Part shown: positions 42,571-50,757 of the stretch, one piece after another
Position numbering within the stretch: position 1 is the first letter of the stretch
How the letters are laid out: each line of letters starts with the position of its first letter
Program-made: the position numbers and the translations under genes
Notes under the pieces: model-generated
Told to the model about the DNA's origin: nothing
The model's database searches: none
Seen by the model: the letters and a program-made list of their open reading frames with translations, nothing else
Assembly: GCF_030063355.1 (NCBI RefSeq)
Contig: NZ_JASISZ010000011.1
Location: 62,001 to 126,000, forward strand
Direction of reading: 5' to 3'
Length of the DNA stretch: 64,000 nucleotides
Origin: Streptomyces sp. PH10-H1
GTDB lineage: Bacteria; Actinomycetota; Actinomycetes; Streptomycetales; Streptomycetaceae

Positions 42571-42655
42571 AGCAGGACTCCTGGAATCCGACCGGAGCCG
42601 ACCGGTACACGGGTCACCCGGCCGACGGCGTGTCCTACGGACCGCTTGCGTATAC
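42561..42655. promoter_or_regulatory. Inverted repeat flanking the S53 start region
   Basis: GTATACGCAA (42561-42570, which includes the TTG start codon) is repeated as TTGCGTATAC at 42646-42655. The 10-bp arms are perfect and 75 bp apart. They could be paired operator half-sites or, in the transcript, a stem that covers the start codon. The remaining gap to 42833 shows no gene. Confidence 0.55.
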
Positions 42656-42833
42656 CTACGCCTCACGCGTATCAGCGGAACGTGACAAGGTTGTCGGATA
42701 CCTGACATTCATGGACCCGGCATTCGGCGTCGCGTTCCTGTCAATCGGACGCCGCCGCTCCGCCTCCGCCTCCGTCTGCGGCTCCGTCTGCGGCTCCACC
42801 TGGCATTCCGTCCGCGATCCCGTCGGTCGTTCG

Positions 42834-42920
42834 GTCCGTGTATCCGACCGGCACGACCGGCATTCCGCCCGTGCCGTTCAGTCCGTGTATCCGACCGGCA
42901 CGACCGGCATTCCGCCCGTG
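42834..42920. repeat. Two 40-bp direct repeats at 47-bp spacing
   Basis: The 40-nt block at 42834-42873 recurs exactly at 42881-42920; it starts GTCCGTGTATCCGACC and ends CATTCCGCCCGTG. A degenerate third copy begins near 42803. The second copy overlaps the 3' end of the LuxR-type gene and encodes its last residues (GGMPVVPVGYTD). Confidence 0.95.
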
Positions 42921-43915
42921 ATCCCGTTCCCCACGCCGTCCGCCTCGTCGAGCCAGCCGTGCCGCGCCGCGTGCCAGACCAGTTGGACGCGGTTCTCCAC
43001 CCCCGCCGCACGCTCCATCACCGCGAGATGGCGCTGCACGGTACGGACCGCGACACCCAGCGCGCGGGCCATCGCCTGGTCGGTGCCGCCGTTCACCAGC
43101 ATCGCGAGAATCCGCAACTGGACGGCGCTGCGCCCGCCGGAACCCCGTTCCCGCAGCGGCGTACTGGACGCCCACACCGCGTCGAAGAGCGCGACGAGGG
43201 CGTCCAGCAGACCGCTCGGCCGCACCAGCATCAGGGCAGGGCCCGGCACTTCGGACTCGGGACCCAGGGGCAGCAGCGCCAGTTCCCGGTCGGCGATGCA
43301 GAGCCGCATCGGCAGGCTCTTCGCCACCCGGACCTCCTCGCAGGCCGCCCGCTCCCCGCACGCGCCGTCCAACGCGCCGGGCGTCTCCAGCGCCGACCGG
43401 TCGCGCACCACGCGGTGCCGGACGCCCTCGCCGAGTCGCTCCGGCCCCGCCTCCAGCGGGTCGCGGCCCTCCCCGTCCGCAGGGAAGGGACCGCGGACGA
43501 ACGAGGCGACCTCGGTCCGCGCGGAACGCCTCAGCTGATCGGCCCACAGACCGGCCGCGCCGTAGCCCTCCACGACCTGGACGATCTCCTCGGCGCGATA
43601 CCCCTCGTGGACGCGCTGGTACTCCACCGCCAGCCGGTCCAGTAACTCCCGTCCCTGCCGCAGCTGTTCCTGCGTCCGCGACAGGAGGGGCAGTAACCCG
43701 GCCCGGGGCGGCACCGGATACCAGCGCCCGTCCGCGCCGGAACGGACCAGCCCCCGCGCTCCGAGTTCCGCGCAGACCGCCTCGGCCCGGGCCGGCGGCA
43801 GGCCGAGGTCCCGGGCCAGTCCGGCCGCCGCCACACCGCGCGTGGCCACCAGCAGGTGGTAGGCCCGGTCCGCATCGGCGCTCAACCCCAGAGCCTCAAA
43901 CGGACGTTCGGTCAT
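42878..43915 (-). CDS. LuxR-type regulator with TrmB-like N-terminal domain
   Basis: A 345-residue regulator of a type common in Streptomyces. The N-terminus has a winged-helix TrmB-like segment (AYHLLVATRGVAAAGLARDLGLPPARAEAVCAEL, in parts). The centre is a PLD-like sensor region with ARTEVASFVRGPFP. The C-terminus is a LuxR helix-turn-helix: RILAMLVNGGTDQAMARALGV, then RTVQRHLAVMERAAGV. The reading frame runs into a tandem repeat that supplies a Gly/Pro/Val tail (GNGITGGMPVVPVGYTD) absent from a normal HTH end. It lies upstream of the S53 gene on the same strand and may control it. Confidence 0.85.
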   Translation of the reverse strand: MTERPFEALGLSADADRAYHLLVATRGVAAAGLARDLGLPPARAEAVCAELGARGLVRSGADGRWYPVPPRAGLLPLLSRTQEQLRQGRELLDRLAVEYQRVHEGYRAEEIVQVVEGYGAAGLWADQLRRSARTEVASFVRGPFPADGEGRDPLEAGPERLGEGVRHRVVRDRSALETPGALDGACGERAACEEVRVAKSLPMRLCIADRELALLPLGPESEVPGPALMLVRPSGLLDALVALFDAVWASSTPLRERGSGGRSAVQLRILAMLVNGGTDQAMARALGVAVRTVQRHLAVMERAAGVENRVQLVWHAARHGWLDEADGVGNGITGGMPVVPVGYTD

Positions 43916-44070
43916 GATCGGGCAGACTATCCGGAGTCGGCGCCGCCCTCCCCCGGAATGCGGGTATGTCACAGAGCTGATACGTAGGGGCGCCGACCGA
44001 CCGGCACCGCTTACACCGCAGACCGCGACCGGACCGCGGGGGGCGTGCCGGGGCGGTCCCGTCCAGCTCG

Positions 44071-44484
44071 CTACACGGTGGCGCTCCGGGCGTACGGGCC
44101 GCGTACGGTCGCGCTGCCGGGGACCGGCTCGGACGGGTCGGCGCCCAGCGCGACGATCTTGTTGCCCTCGCCGACATGCACGATCCGCGGCTTCAGAGCG
44201 CGCGCCTCGGCGTCGTCGACCTGGGCGTAGCTGATCAGGATGACCAGGTCACCGGGGTGGATCAGATGCGCCGCGGCGCCGTTGATACCGATCACACCGG
44301 AGCCCCGCTCGCCCTCGATGACGTACGTCTCCAGCCGGGCGCCGTTGTCGATGTCGACGATGTGAACCAGCTCACCCGGCAGCAGATCGGCTGCCTCCAT
44401 GAGGTCGGCGTCGACCGTGACCGAGCCCACGTAGTGCAGATCGGCCTCGGTGACCCGGGCACGGTGGATCTTGGATTTGAACAT
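44071..44484 (-). CDS. panD: Aspartate 1-decarboxylase
   Basis: A 137-residue pyruvoyl enzyme that makes beta-alanine for pantothenate and CoA. The proenzyme is cut between Gly20 and Ser21 in HYVGSVTVD; the new N-terminal Ser becomes the pyruvoyl group. Other family segments are intact: [16 protein letters not shown] at the start, [20 protein letters not shown], and [15 protein letters not shown]. The ATG at 44484 is the canonical MFKSKIH start; the open frame to 44544 is noise. It has no partner pan genes nearby and lies at the border of a transposon-rich region. Confidence 0.95.
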   Translation of the reverse strand: MFKSKIHRARVTEADLHYVGSVTVDADLMEAADLLPGELVHIVDIDNGARLETYVIEGERGSGVIGINGAAAHLIHPGDLVILISYAQVDDAEARALKPRIVHVGEGNKIVALGADPSEPVPGSATVRGPYARSATV

Positions 44485-45094
44485 GGTACGCAACACGGCG
44501 GCACTCCCGGATCTTGGCTCCCTGCCCACATTTTTGCAGGTCAAGGGCGGTTTCCATACCTGGTCACGAGTCGCATCTTCGGGCAGCTTTCACAAGGTTT
44601 TCCAGGACTCATGCTGACCGATTGCCGACTTCTCTGACACTTCGTCAGCTGGGCGCAGAGGGGCCACGCGGACCTTGCACCCACCCCACGAAGACCGCAC
44701 CAGCCTACGCAACCCACTCCGGCCGGACCTACCGAGGGCCCCGACATCCCTCCAGGCCGACCAATCAACGAACGGCCGAGGCGATCGCCTCGCAGATCGC
44801 CGCCGAGTTCGCGCCGGACAACCCGATCCCCGGCCCCACCAGCGGCAGCTGACCGGAGCGGAGAACCATCGGGAGGAGGCCCAGCCGGAACGCTCAGCAG
44901 TACGGCGGCGATGAGTGGGAGGTCGAAGCGGAGGGAGAAGTGGGGGCGCCGTGACCGCCTCAAGGGCGCTACCTGCTCTTCCTGGCCGCCGATCCGAGAG
45001 GGCGGTTCGGGAGTCTTTGGGCGATCCTGGCAGTGGTTTGCGATGTGCGTACTGGTCGGATGCACCAGCGGCGCTCTGTTTTCGCGCCGAGAGG
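44485..45094. other. Decayed intergenic region upstream of the IS630 remnant
   Basis: About 600 bp with no intact gene. It includes the panD promoter and short coding-like scraps, for example TAEAIASQIAAEFAPDNPIP before a stop at 44852. These look like pieces of genes cut by past insertions. Confidence 0.5.
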
Positions 45095-45778
45095 ATGCTC
45101 GTCGGCGCTGTGCTGGGCCACACTGGCCTGGACCTGAAGCCGCACAAGGTCCGTGGCCGGCTCACCCGCCGGGACACCCCCGACTTCTGGCAGCGAGCTG
45201 CCGGGATGTGTGCCCTCTACCTCGATCCGCCCGAGGGGGCGGTGGTGCTCTCGACCGACGAGAAGACCGCGATCGCCGCCCGTTCACGTCGCTATCCCGG
45301 CCGTCCTGTACGCCCTGGTGGACCCGCCCGGCAAGAGTTCGAGTACCGGCGCCACGGCACCGCCTCCCTCGTCGCCGCTCTCGACGTGCGCACCGGCGAG
45401 GTCCTCACCGAGGTGATCGCCCGCAACGACGCGGCGACATTCACCGCCTTCCTGGACCAGCTCGACCGGGCGATCGTTCCTGGCAGGGAGATCCACGTCG
45501 TACTCGACAACGGCTCCTCCCACTCCGCCAGGCACACCAAGGCGTGGCTGGCCGCCCATCCGCGTCGGCACGTCCGCTGGACCCCTCCGCATGCCTCCTG
45601 GCTCAACCAGGTCGAACTGTTCTTCTCCGCCCTGACCCGCCGAGTCGTACGGCATGGCGACTTCGCCAGCCATGAGGACCTGATCGAGAAACCAGAGGCA
45701 AATGTCATCGGGCACAACGAGACCGCCAAGCCCTACCGATGGACTTACGAAGGCACCCCATGTCTTCGCGCCGCGCAG
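45095..45778 (+). pseudogene. IS630-type transposase remnant
   Basis: The catalytic half of an IS630/Tc1-mariner-like transposase. The acidic triad can be read: Asp in LSTDEKTAI, Asp in HVVLDNGSSH and Glu in WLNQVELFF. The RNase H core includes YRRHGTASLVAALDVRTGEV, and the typical end HNETAKPYRWTYEGTP is present. The N-terminal DNA-binding domain (about 130 residues) is missing, and the frame runs past the normal end into the opposite-strand gene. It is therefore truncated at both ends and inactive. Confidence 0.85.
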
Positions 45779-45785
45779 CCGCGGC

Positions 45786-46196
45786 TCAGTTCCCAGGCAC
45801 CAGCAGCGGGCTGTTGTGATAGGCGGCGATCAGCCACTGGCCGTCCCGCTTCTCAAGGACCCAGGTCGCGTTCACCTTACGCGGGTCCGGAACCTCGGCC
45901 TCGCCGGCGAACAGGATGCCGGATTCGCTGACGACGATCGCGCCGTCCTTGCCGAGGAAGCGGATGCTGAGCTGCTTGTTGTAGGTCGAGCTGCCCTTGA
46001 GTGGCCCCTCGAAGCTCAGGGCCATGTTCTGGCGGATCACGTCACGGCTGTCGCGGAGCGAGCCGGTCATGATGGCGGTCGCGTCCGCGGTGTAGTTGGC
46101 GACCATGCCGTCGGCGTCGCCGGCGTCCCACGCCTTGTAGGAGTCAACCAGCACGGCCTTGATTGCGGCCTCGTCTTCCGCACGACTGTCTGACAT
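45786..46196 (-). CDS. SnoaL-like/SgcJ-type NTF2-fold protein
   Basis: A 136-residue NTF2-like protein: EAAIKAVLVDSYKAWDAGDADGM forms the N-terminal helices, and NYTADATAIMTGSLRDSRDVI, VVSESGILF and WVLEKRDGQWLIAAYHNSPL the cone-shaped sheet. This is the SgcJ/EcaC pattern, found as free-standing proteins near secondary-metabolism and stress genes. The function is unknown. The stop lies close to the end of the IS630 remnant, so the gene was not disrupted by it. Confidence 0.85.
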   Translation of the reverse strand: MSDSRAEDEAAIKAVLVDSYKAWDAGDADGMVANYTADATAIMTGSLRDSRDVIRQNMALSFEGPLKGSSTYNKQLSIRFLGKDGAIVVSESGILFAGEAEVPDPRKVNATWVLEKRDGQWLIAAYHNSPLLVPGN

Positions 46197-46323
46197 CGGA
46201 TTCTCCCTTGTGATCGGTTCGCCCGGGGTCTTCCGGCGAACTCGTCAATACATACCGGCGGTGAGGTCGGAACTCATCGCGCCCGCGGTCAAGAGATGTC
46301 GAGCCAGTGACGGTCACTTTCAC

Positions 46324-46356
46324 TCACGGGTACCAGTCACCAACGGGTACCCGTGA
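46324..46356. terminator. Hairpin terminator behind the DinB-like gene
   Basis: TCACGGGTACC and GGTACCCGTGA pair perfectly (11 bp, 11-nt loop) immediately after the minus-strand stop at 46361. Confidence 0.75.
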
Positions 46357-46360
46357 GGTC

Positions 46361-46930
46361 CTACTGCTGGGGCGCGACCGTTCGGCCGAGAAACGCAACC
46401 AGGCGATCGATGGCCGGAGCGGTCTCGTCGACGGGCTGCGGCTCGGCGAACCGTCCCGTGCGGTTCTGGGTGGCGAGTTGGACCCGAGCGAACGCCAGGC
46501 TCTGCTCACCGACCTCCGCGGGCAGGCGGACGGGGATTCCGGTTGCCTGGGCGAGGTCCCATCCGTGGGCGAGCAGATCGTACAGGCGGATCTGCAGGCG
46601 CTCGGCGCCCGTGGCACTCCCCAGGGGTCCGTGGAAGCTCCGCTCAAGCACCCCCGGACCTGAGAAGGCCGCCTGCAGCGCGGCACTGGAGGACCGGTAG
46701 GCGCCGACCGGGTCGTCCCCGAGGCGGTCCACTCCGCGCTCGGGCATCGGACCGCCCTCGATCATGGCCGCGAACACCAGGTCCATGCCGACCAGGTGCG
46801 TGACCACCTCTCGCACGTCCCATTCCGTGCAGGGCGTCCGCTCCTTCCACTGCTCGGGGCGGATCTCGGCGATCAGGTCGCCGACGGCTTCGCACGCGCG
46901 TGCGAGATTCTCAACAGAAATGGTAGTCAT
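46361..46930 (-). CDS. TIGR03086/DinB-like metal-binding protein
   Basis: A 189-residue four-helix protein of the mycothiol-dependent maleylpyruvate isomerase / DinB superfamily. WKERTPCTEWDVREVVTHLVGMD carries the first His of the metal site, and RLYDLLAHGWDLAQATG carries the second HxxD-like site; the third ligand region is less clear. Such proteins are numerous in actinomycetes and mostly uncharacterised; some transfer or remove mycothiol. It is downstream of an ECF sigma gene but separated by 199 bp. Confidence 0.83.
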   Translation of the reverse strand: MTTISVENLARACEAVGDLIAEIRPEQWKERTPCTEWDVREVVTHLVGMDLVFAAMIEGGPMPERGVDRLGDDPVGAYRSSSAALQAAFSGPGVLERSFHGPLGSATGAERLQIRLYDLLAHGWDLAQATGIPVRLPAEVGEQSLAFARVQLATQNRTGRFAEPQPVDETAPAIDRLVAFLGRTVAPQQ

Positions 46931-47129
46931 CGGGCGGGACTATACGCATCCACCTGCCAGGCCGGTCAATGGATTTACGGCGATCCAACTGATCGGTCAG
47001 CGGTGTCGTGCATTCGATGCAATGGCCGCCGCTCCCTCAGTTTGAGGCGTGCCGGACAGAGACCTGCCGTGATGCCAGAGATCCCCGACGTGCCCTGCTG
47101 CTACTCGAACTGTCATCCCCCTCACCTGG

Positions 47130-48122
47130 CTAAACACAACCCCCGGCGCTGACAAGTCCCTGCTCGTCGAGTCCGGCCGCCAGACCGAAAGACGCGAAGA
47201 CCTCGGAACCCTGGAACACCGAATTCCGGCTGATGCCCTCGGCAGTGACGGTGAAGATCTGGAGCGTGTGCAGCTGGTACCCGCCACCGACGCGCTGGTA
47301 GGCGGCGAACCCGGGCTGGCCGTTGGCCGCGACCGCCTTCAGACGCCAGTCCGTTCCGAGCTCCCCGAAGACCCATTCCATGAACAGGCCGTAGTTGCTG
47401 CGGCCGACGAACCAGTTGAGCACCGGCGGCATCTCCATGAGCACGTCCTCGGTGAGCAGCCGCTTGAGACCCTCGACGTCGGCGTGCTCGAACGCCTTCA
47501 TGTAGCGATCGACCCAGGCGCGCTGCTCGGCTGCGGACGGCTCGCTGAGACGTTCCTGCCGGACCCCGACTTCCTTCACCCGGGTACGCGCCCGCTGCAG
47601 GGAACTGTTCACCGATACGGCGGTGGTGCCGAGGATTTCCGCCGCCTCGGACGCGGAGAAGCGGAGCACGTCACGCAGGATGAGCGCACCGCGCTGACGC
47701 GCCGACAGGTGCTGCAAGGCGGCGGCGAACGCCAAGCGCAGGCTGCTGCGGTCGATCACGGCCCCAGCCGGATCGCCCGCGTCCAGCAACGAGTCCGGCA
47801 AGGGCTGGAGCCAGGCGGCGTTCTCTCCCTGGACCAACGGCCCGAGCGGGTCCGACGCGGCCACCAGCCCCGACGGCAGCGGTCGGCGGCCGCGCGCCTC
47901 CAAAGCGGTCAGGCAGGCGTTCGTCGCGATCCGGTAGAGCCAGGTGCGCAGTGAGCTGCGAGTAGCATCGTACTGCTCCCGCGCCCGCCACGCCCTCAGG
48001 TATGTGTCCTGGACCAAGTCCTCGGCGTCGTGAGCCGAGCCGAGCATCCGGTAGCAGTACGCCAGCAGCTCCGTTCGGAACGGTTCGACCAGGCGATCGA
48101 AGCCTTCTTCTCTTGCCGTCAC
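47130..48122 (-). CDS. ECF sigma factor with C-terminal SnoaL-like domain (SigG-like)
   Basis: About 330 residues. Region 2 is LLAYCYRMLGSAHDAEDLVQDTYLRAWRA and following, region 4 is LRFSASEAAEILGTTAVSVNSSLQRARTRV, and from about residue 205 a SnoaL-like domain follows (WVDRYMKAFEHADVEGLKRLLTEDVLMEMPP). In such sigma factors the fused NTF2-like domain replaces a separate anti-sigma factor and controls activity. The GTG at 48122 (AAGGGG 9 nt upstream) is preferred over the GTG at 48128. The IS element lies directly upstream and may have displaced the original promoter. Confidence 0.9.
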   Translation of the reverse strand: MTAREEGFDRLVEPFRTELLAYCYRMLGSAHDAEDLVQDTYLRAWRAREQYDATRSSLRTWLYRIATNACLTALEARGRRPLPSGLVAASDPLGPLVQGENAAWLQPLPDSLLDAGDPAGAVIDRSSLRLAFAAALQHLSARQRGALILRDVLRFSASEAAEILGTTAVSVNSSLQRARTRVKEVGVRQERLSEPSAAEQRAWVDRYMKAFEHADVEGLKRLLTEDVLMEMPPVLNWFVGRSNYGLFMEWVFGELGTDWRLKAVAANGQPGFAAYQRVGGGYQLHTLQIFTVTAEGISRNSVFQGSEVFASFGLAAGLDEQGLVSAGGCV

Positions 48123-48246
48123 GCCCACGCCCCTTCTCTGCTCCTACCAAGACCACCATATCCGGGGGCAGCGACACCCATGGCGAGTTCCCAGCAGGCG
48201 AGGGCTTCGTCCTGCTGGACCTCGATGCGGCCGCCGCACTGACCTT

Positions 48247-49640
48247 CCCCCGATACAGAGCTGAGTCATGATCATTGACCTGTTCGGCGGTGTGGCTGAT
48301 TGACCATGGGGGTGGGGGCGATGGTCTGGGTATGGACCTACATGCCATGTTCGCGTTGGATGCGGACCTCGCTGAGTTCAGCGGAGACATCTTCAAGTAC
48401 CTGGCCTACCAGGGCCAGCGTGGGTACGGCGAGCAGTACTTACGTGGGCTGATGCTCGACGGCAAACGCAAATCGGTCGAGCCGATGGCGACCCGCCTGG
48501 GCATCCCGCCCCAGAACCTGGGCCACTTCGTCGCCCAGTCCACCTGGGACTACACCGAGGTCATGCGAAGAGTCGCGACGCGAGCGGTCACCCTGCTCGC
48601 GCCGACGGCGTGGCTGATCGACGACCACCCGTTCGTGCGCTACGGCCACGACACCGCGGGCGTGATGGTGCAGCACTGCGGCGAACGCAAACAACACCTG
48701 TGCCAGGTCGCGGTGTCCGTCCATGCGACCTCCACACGCGGGTCGACGCCGTTGCACTGGCGCCTGTTCCTGCCCGAGAGCTGGGCGCAGGACCCGCAGC
48801 GGTGCGCGAAGGCGGGGATCCCCGCCGACATCGGGCACCGCACCAAGCAACAGATCGCCTTGGACCTGCTCGACGAACTCATCGCGTGGGGCCAGTCCCC
48901 GCCCCTGGTCATCGCCGCGACTACGGCACCAACGTCGCCTTCCGCCTCGGACTCACCACGCGAGGCATACGCTGGCTGCTCGCCGTCCAGGGCGACACCG
49001 TGGTACTGCCCGCCACCGAAGTCCCAGTCACCGCCCGGGCGAAGCGACGTCCCGTCATCGCGGTCGACAACCTGGCCCAGGCCAACCGCTACCGCGCCGG
49101 CCGGTTCGTCCACCGCCCCAAGACAGCCAGCCACCCGGCCCGCTCAGGCTGGTTCGTCGCGATCCCCGTGCACATCGCCGGGATCATCGAGCGCGGCCAC
49201 CTCTCGCAGACCGGCTCCTGCCCCAACGCACGCCGCTGATCCAGTGGCGGCACAAGCACGGCGGCACGGTGTTCCGCTCCTGGATCACCGACCTGCCCAC
49301 CGACACCCCGCTGTCTCTCCTGGTCAGACACGCGACCAGCCGCTGGAACATCGAGACGGCCTACCACGAGATGGAGCAGGCACTGGGCCTCGGCGACTAC
49401 GAAGGCCGAACCTATCGCGGACTCCATCACCACGCGACCCTGGTCTCCGCCGCCCACCTGTTCTGTCTGGAACAGCACCTCAACCCAAAAGACCAGGCCA
49501 CGCCCTGAGCCTGTACCAGGTCGTGGCCTGCCTTCAACTCGCACTCATCGCCGCCCTCTGGCGCTGTCCCGCCTGTCACCACACCCCACCTGAACTCACC
49601 GACCAAGGTCGAGGACCATGACTCAGCTCTGTATCAGGGG
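48247..49640 (+). mobile_element. Insertion sequence with intact terminal inverted repeats (IS701-like)
   Basis: The element is about 1.39 kb. GATACAGAGCTGAGTCATG at 48252-48270 recurs as its exact complement at 49617-49635, and the similarity extends outward to CCCC ends. Between them lies one transposase gene, broken by two frameshifts. No clear target duplication beyond TT on both sides was found. Confidence 0.9.
48332..49508 (+). pseudogene. Transposase of the IS701-like element, two frameshifts
   Basis: Three frames in turn carry one DDE transposase. The first runs from the ATG at 48332 (MDLHAMFALDADLAEFSGDI) through TAWLIDDHPFVRYGHDTAGV to SPPLVIA near 48915. The second continues from DYGTNVAFRLGLTTRGIRWLL to GIIERGHLSQ near 49205. 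The third continues from WRHKHGGTVFRSWITDLP through SRWNIETAYHEMEQALGLGDYEGRTYRGLHHH to a stop at 49508. The DDE residues are present in the DNA (Asp in WLIDDHP, Asp in VIAxDYG, Glu in WNIETAYHEMEQ), but no single protein contains them all, so the element is probably immobile unless frameshifting occurs. Confidence 0.85.
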
Positions 49641-49682
49641 TTCAGCCCTGGGAGGCTCATGGTGAGCGTGGGGAGGAAGAAG

Positions 49683-49745
49683 CGTCGTCTCGCCGCTCGT
49701 TCACGCCGGAGTTCAAGGTCGAGATCGTCGAGCTGCAGAGTAGAC
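49683..49745 (+). pseudogene. IS3-family orfA scrap (5' part)
   Basis: One frame reads SRRSFTPEFKVEIVELQ, the standard opening of an IS3-type OrfA helix-turn-helix protein (RRxFTPEFKxExVxL). It breaks off after about 20 residues. Confidence 0.6.
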
Positions 49746-49786
49746 GCTCCGATCAGCGGTGGGTGGATGCCCCGTCCACGCGCCGA

Positions 49787-50207
49787 CGCGGCATCCACGC
49801 CCTCGGCCTGGACATCGCCCCAGCAGCGGTCGCCCTGGCCCTGTCAGCCGGCGCCACTGTCCTGCACGCCTCGGTCTTCGACCCGCTTCCCGCCGAAAGG
49901 CCACTGGAGCACCGTCATCGTGGCCGACGGCAACATCGGTATCGGGGACGACCCATCCGCCCTACTCCGTCGAGTCCGCCGGCTACTGACTCCCGGCGGC
50001 AGACTGCTCCTGGAGACCGAAGCCGATGACCTGCACGAACACGGGCTGCGGGTTCGCCTGTAAGACCGCGACGGGCGCTGCAGCAGCGCGTTCGCGTGGG
50101 CCCGCGTAGGCGTCATCACGGCACGCCGTCTCAGCCACCACGCAGGGTCCCACCTCCGCCATGCCTGGGCCAACGGCGAACACCATTTCCTCTTCCTCAC
50201 CCGCTGA
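49787..50207 (+). pseudogene. Class I methyltransferase remnant
   Basis: The pieces follow each other as in a SAM methyltransferase. GIHALGLDIAPAAVALA is the acidic-loop region, followed by ATVLHASVFDPLPAE. After a frame change near 49900 come WSTVIVADGNIGIGDDP and LLRRVRRLLTPGGRLLLETEAD. The frame stops at TAA 50061 but continues in the same frame beyond it as DRDGRCSSAFAWARVG and ends HHFLFLTR at 50207. The SAM-binding start is missing. With one frameshift, one in-frame stop and no 5' end it is dead. Confidence 0.75.
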
Positions 50208-50630
50208 CGCCCTCGGCCGGACCTGCGTGGACCCCGTGAACTGTCATGTCTCCGGCATGGGGTTTCGCGGACGCCCGACCGAGGCGTCCGCTGAAGAAGC
50301 GTCATGGGGAACGACCCACCCGGCCGGTACGACGATCGAGCAGGTCGCCACCGATCTGGGCGTGAATCGTGAGCAGCGTTCATGACCTGAAGACGCGCCG
50401 CGCGCCCGCCACGCAGCCCGCTCGGCCGTTCCAGGTGCGGCGCCGGGACCGGAGACCGGTCCGGTGGACACTTTCCGCGATACACGCTGGTCATCGCCAT
50501 CGGTTCAACATCTGTCAGAAGTTCCGGGCCATTTACCGTTATTGGCGGAGCTTCATACCGTCCCCGATGCACCGCGTGCACAACTCTTGACATGTATGAA
50601 ACACAAGGAGAACCATCGCCGTGTGTGTGG
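50208..50630. other. Gene-poor stretch with a second IS3 orfA scrap
   Basis: No intact gene was recognised. Near 50325-50385 one frame reads TTIEQVATDLGVNREQ, resembling the recognition helix of IS3 OrfA. The remainder up to the operator at 50631 looks non-coding and likely holds the promoter of the GH55-like gene. Confidence 0.5.
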
Positions 50631-50642
50631 GAGAGCGCTCTC
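50631..50642. promoter_or_regulatory. GAGAGCGCTCTC operator, copy 1
   Basis: A perfect 12-bp palindrome 115 bp upstream of the GH55-like gene. The same 12-mer lies 16 bp before the GH16 gene and a variant lies between them. LacI-family regulators bind palindromes with a central GCGC-type core of this kind. Confidence 0.75.
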
Positions 50643-50757
50643 TCGGCCAAGAGGAGGCGCGCCCGTTCCTCGCTGTTCAGCTTCTCGTCGTCCGGCCACC
50701 GCACGGCCGGACGATCACTGACCCCTGCCCCCGAACGCGGAACCAGGAGAGTTGCTC

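Noticed and set aside
40771..42705. 644-codon plus-strand open frame opposite the S53 gene
   Set aside because: A GC-rich shadow of the peptidase gene; the real protein has catalytic motifs and clear domains on the other strand.
48247..49640. Target-site duplication for the IS
   Set aside because: Only TT is shared on both sides, which is too short to claim.
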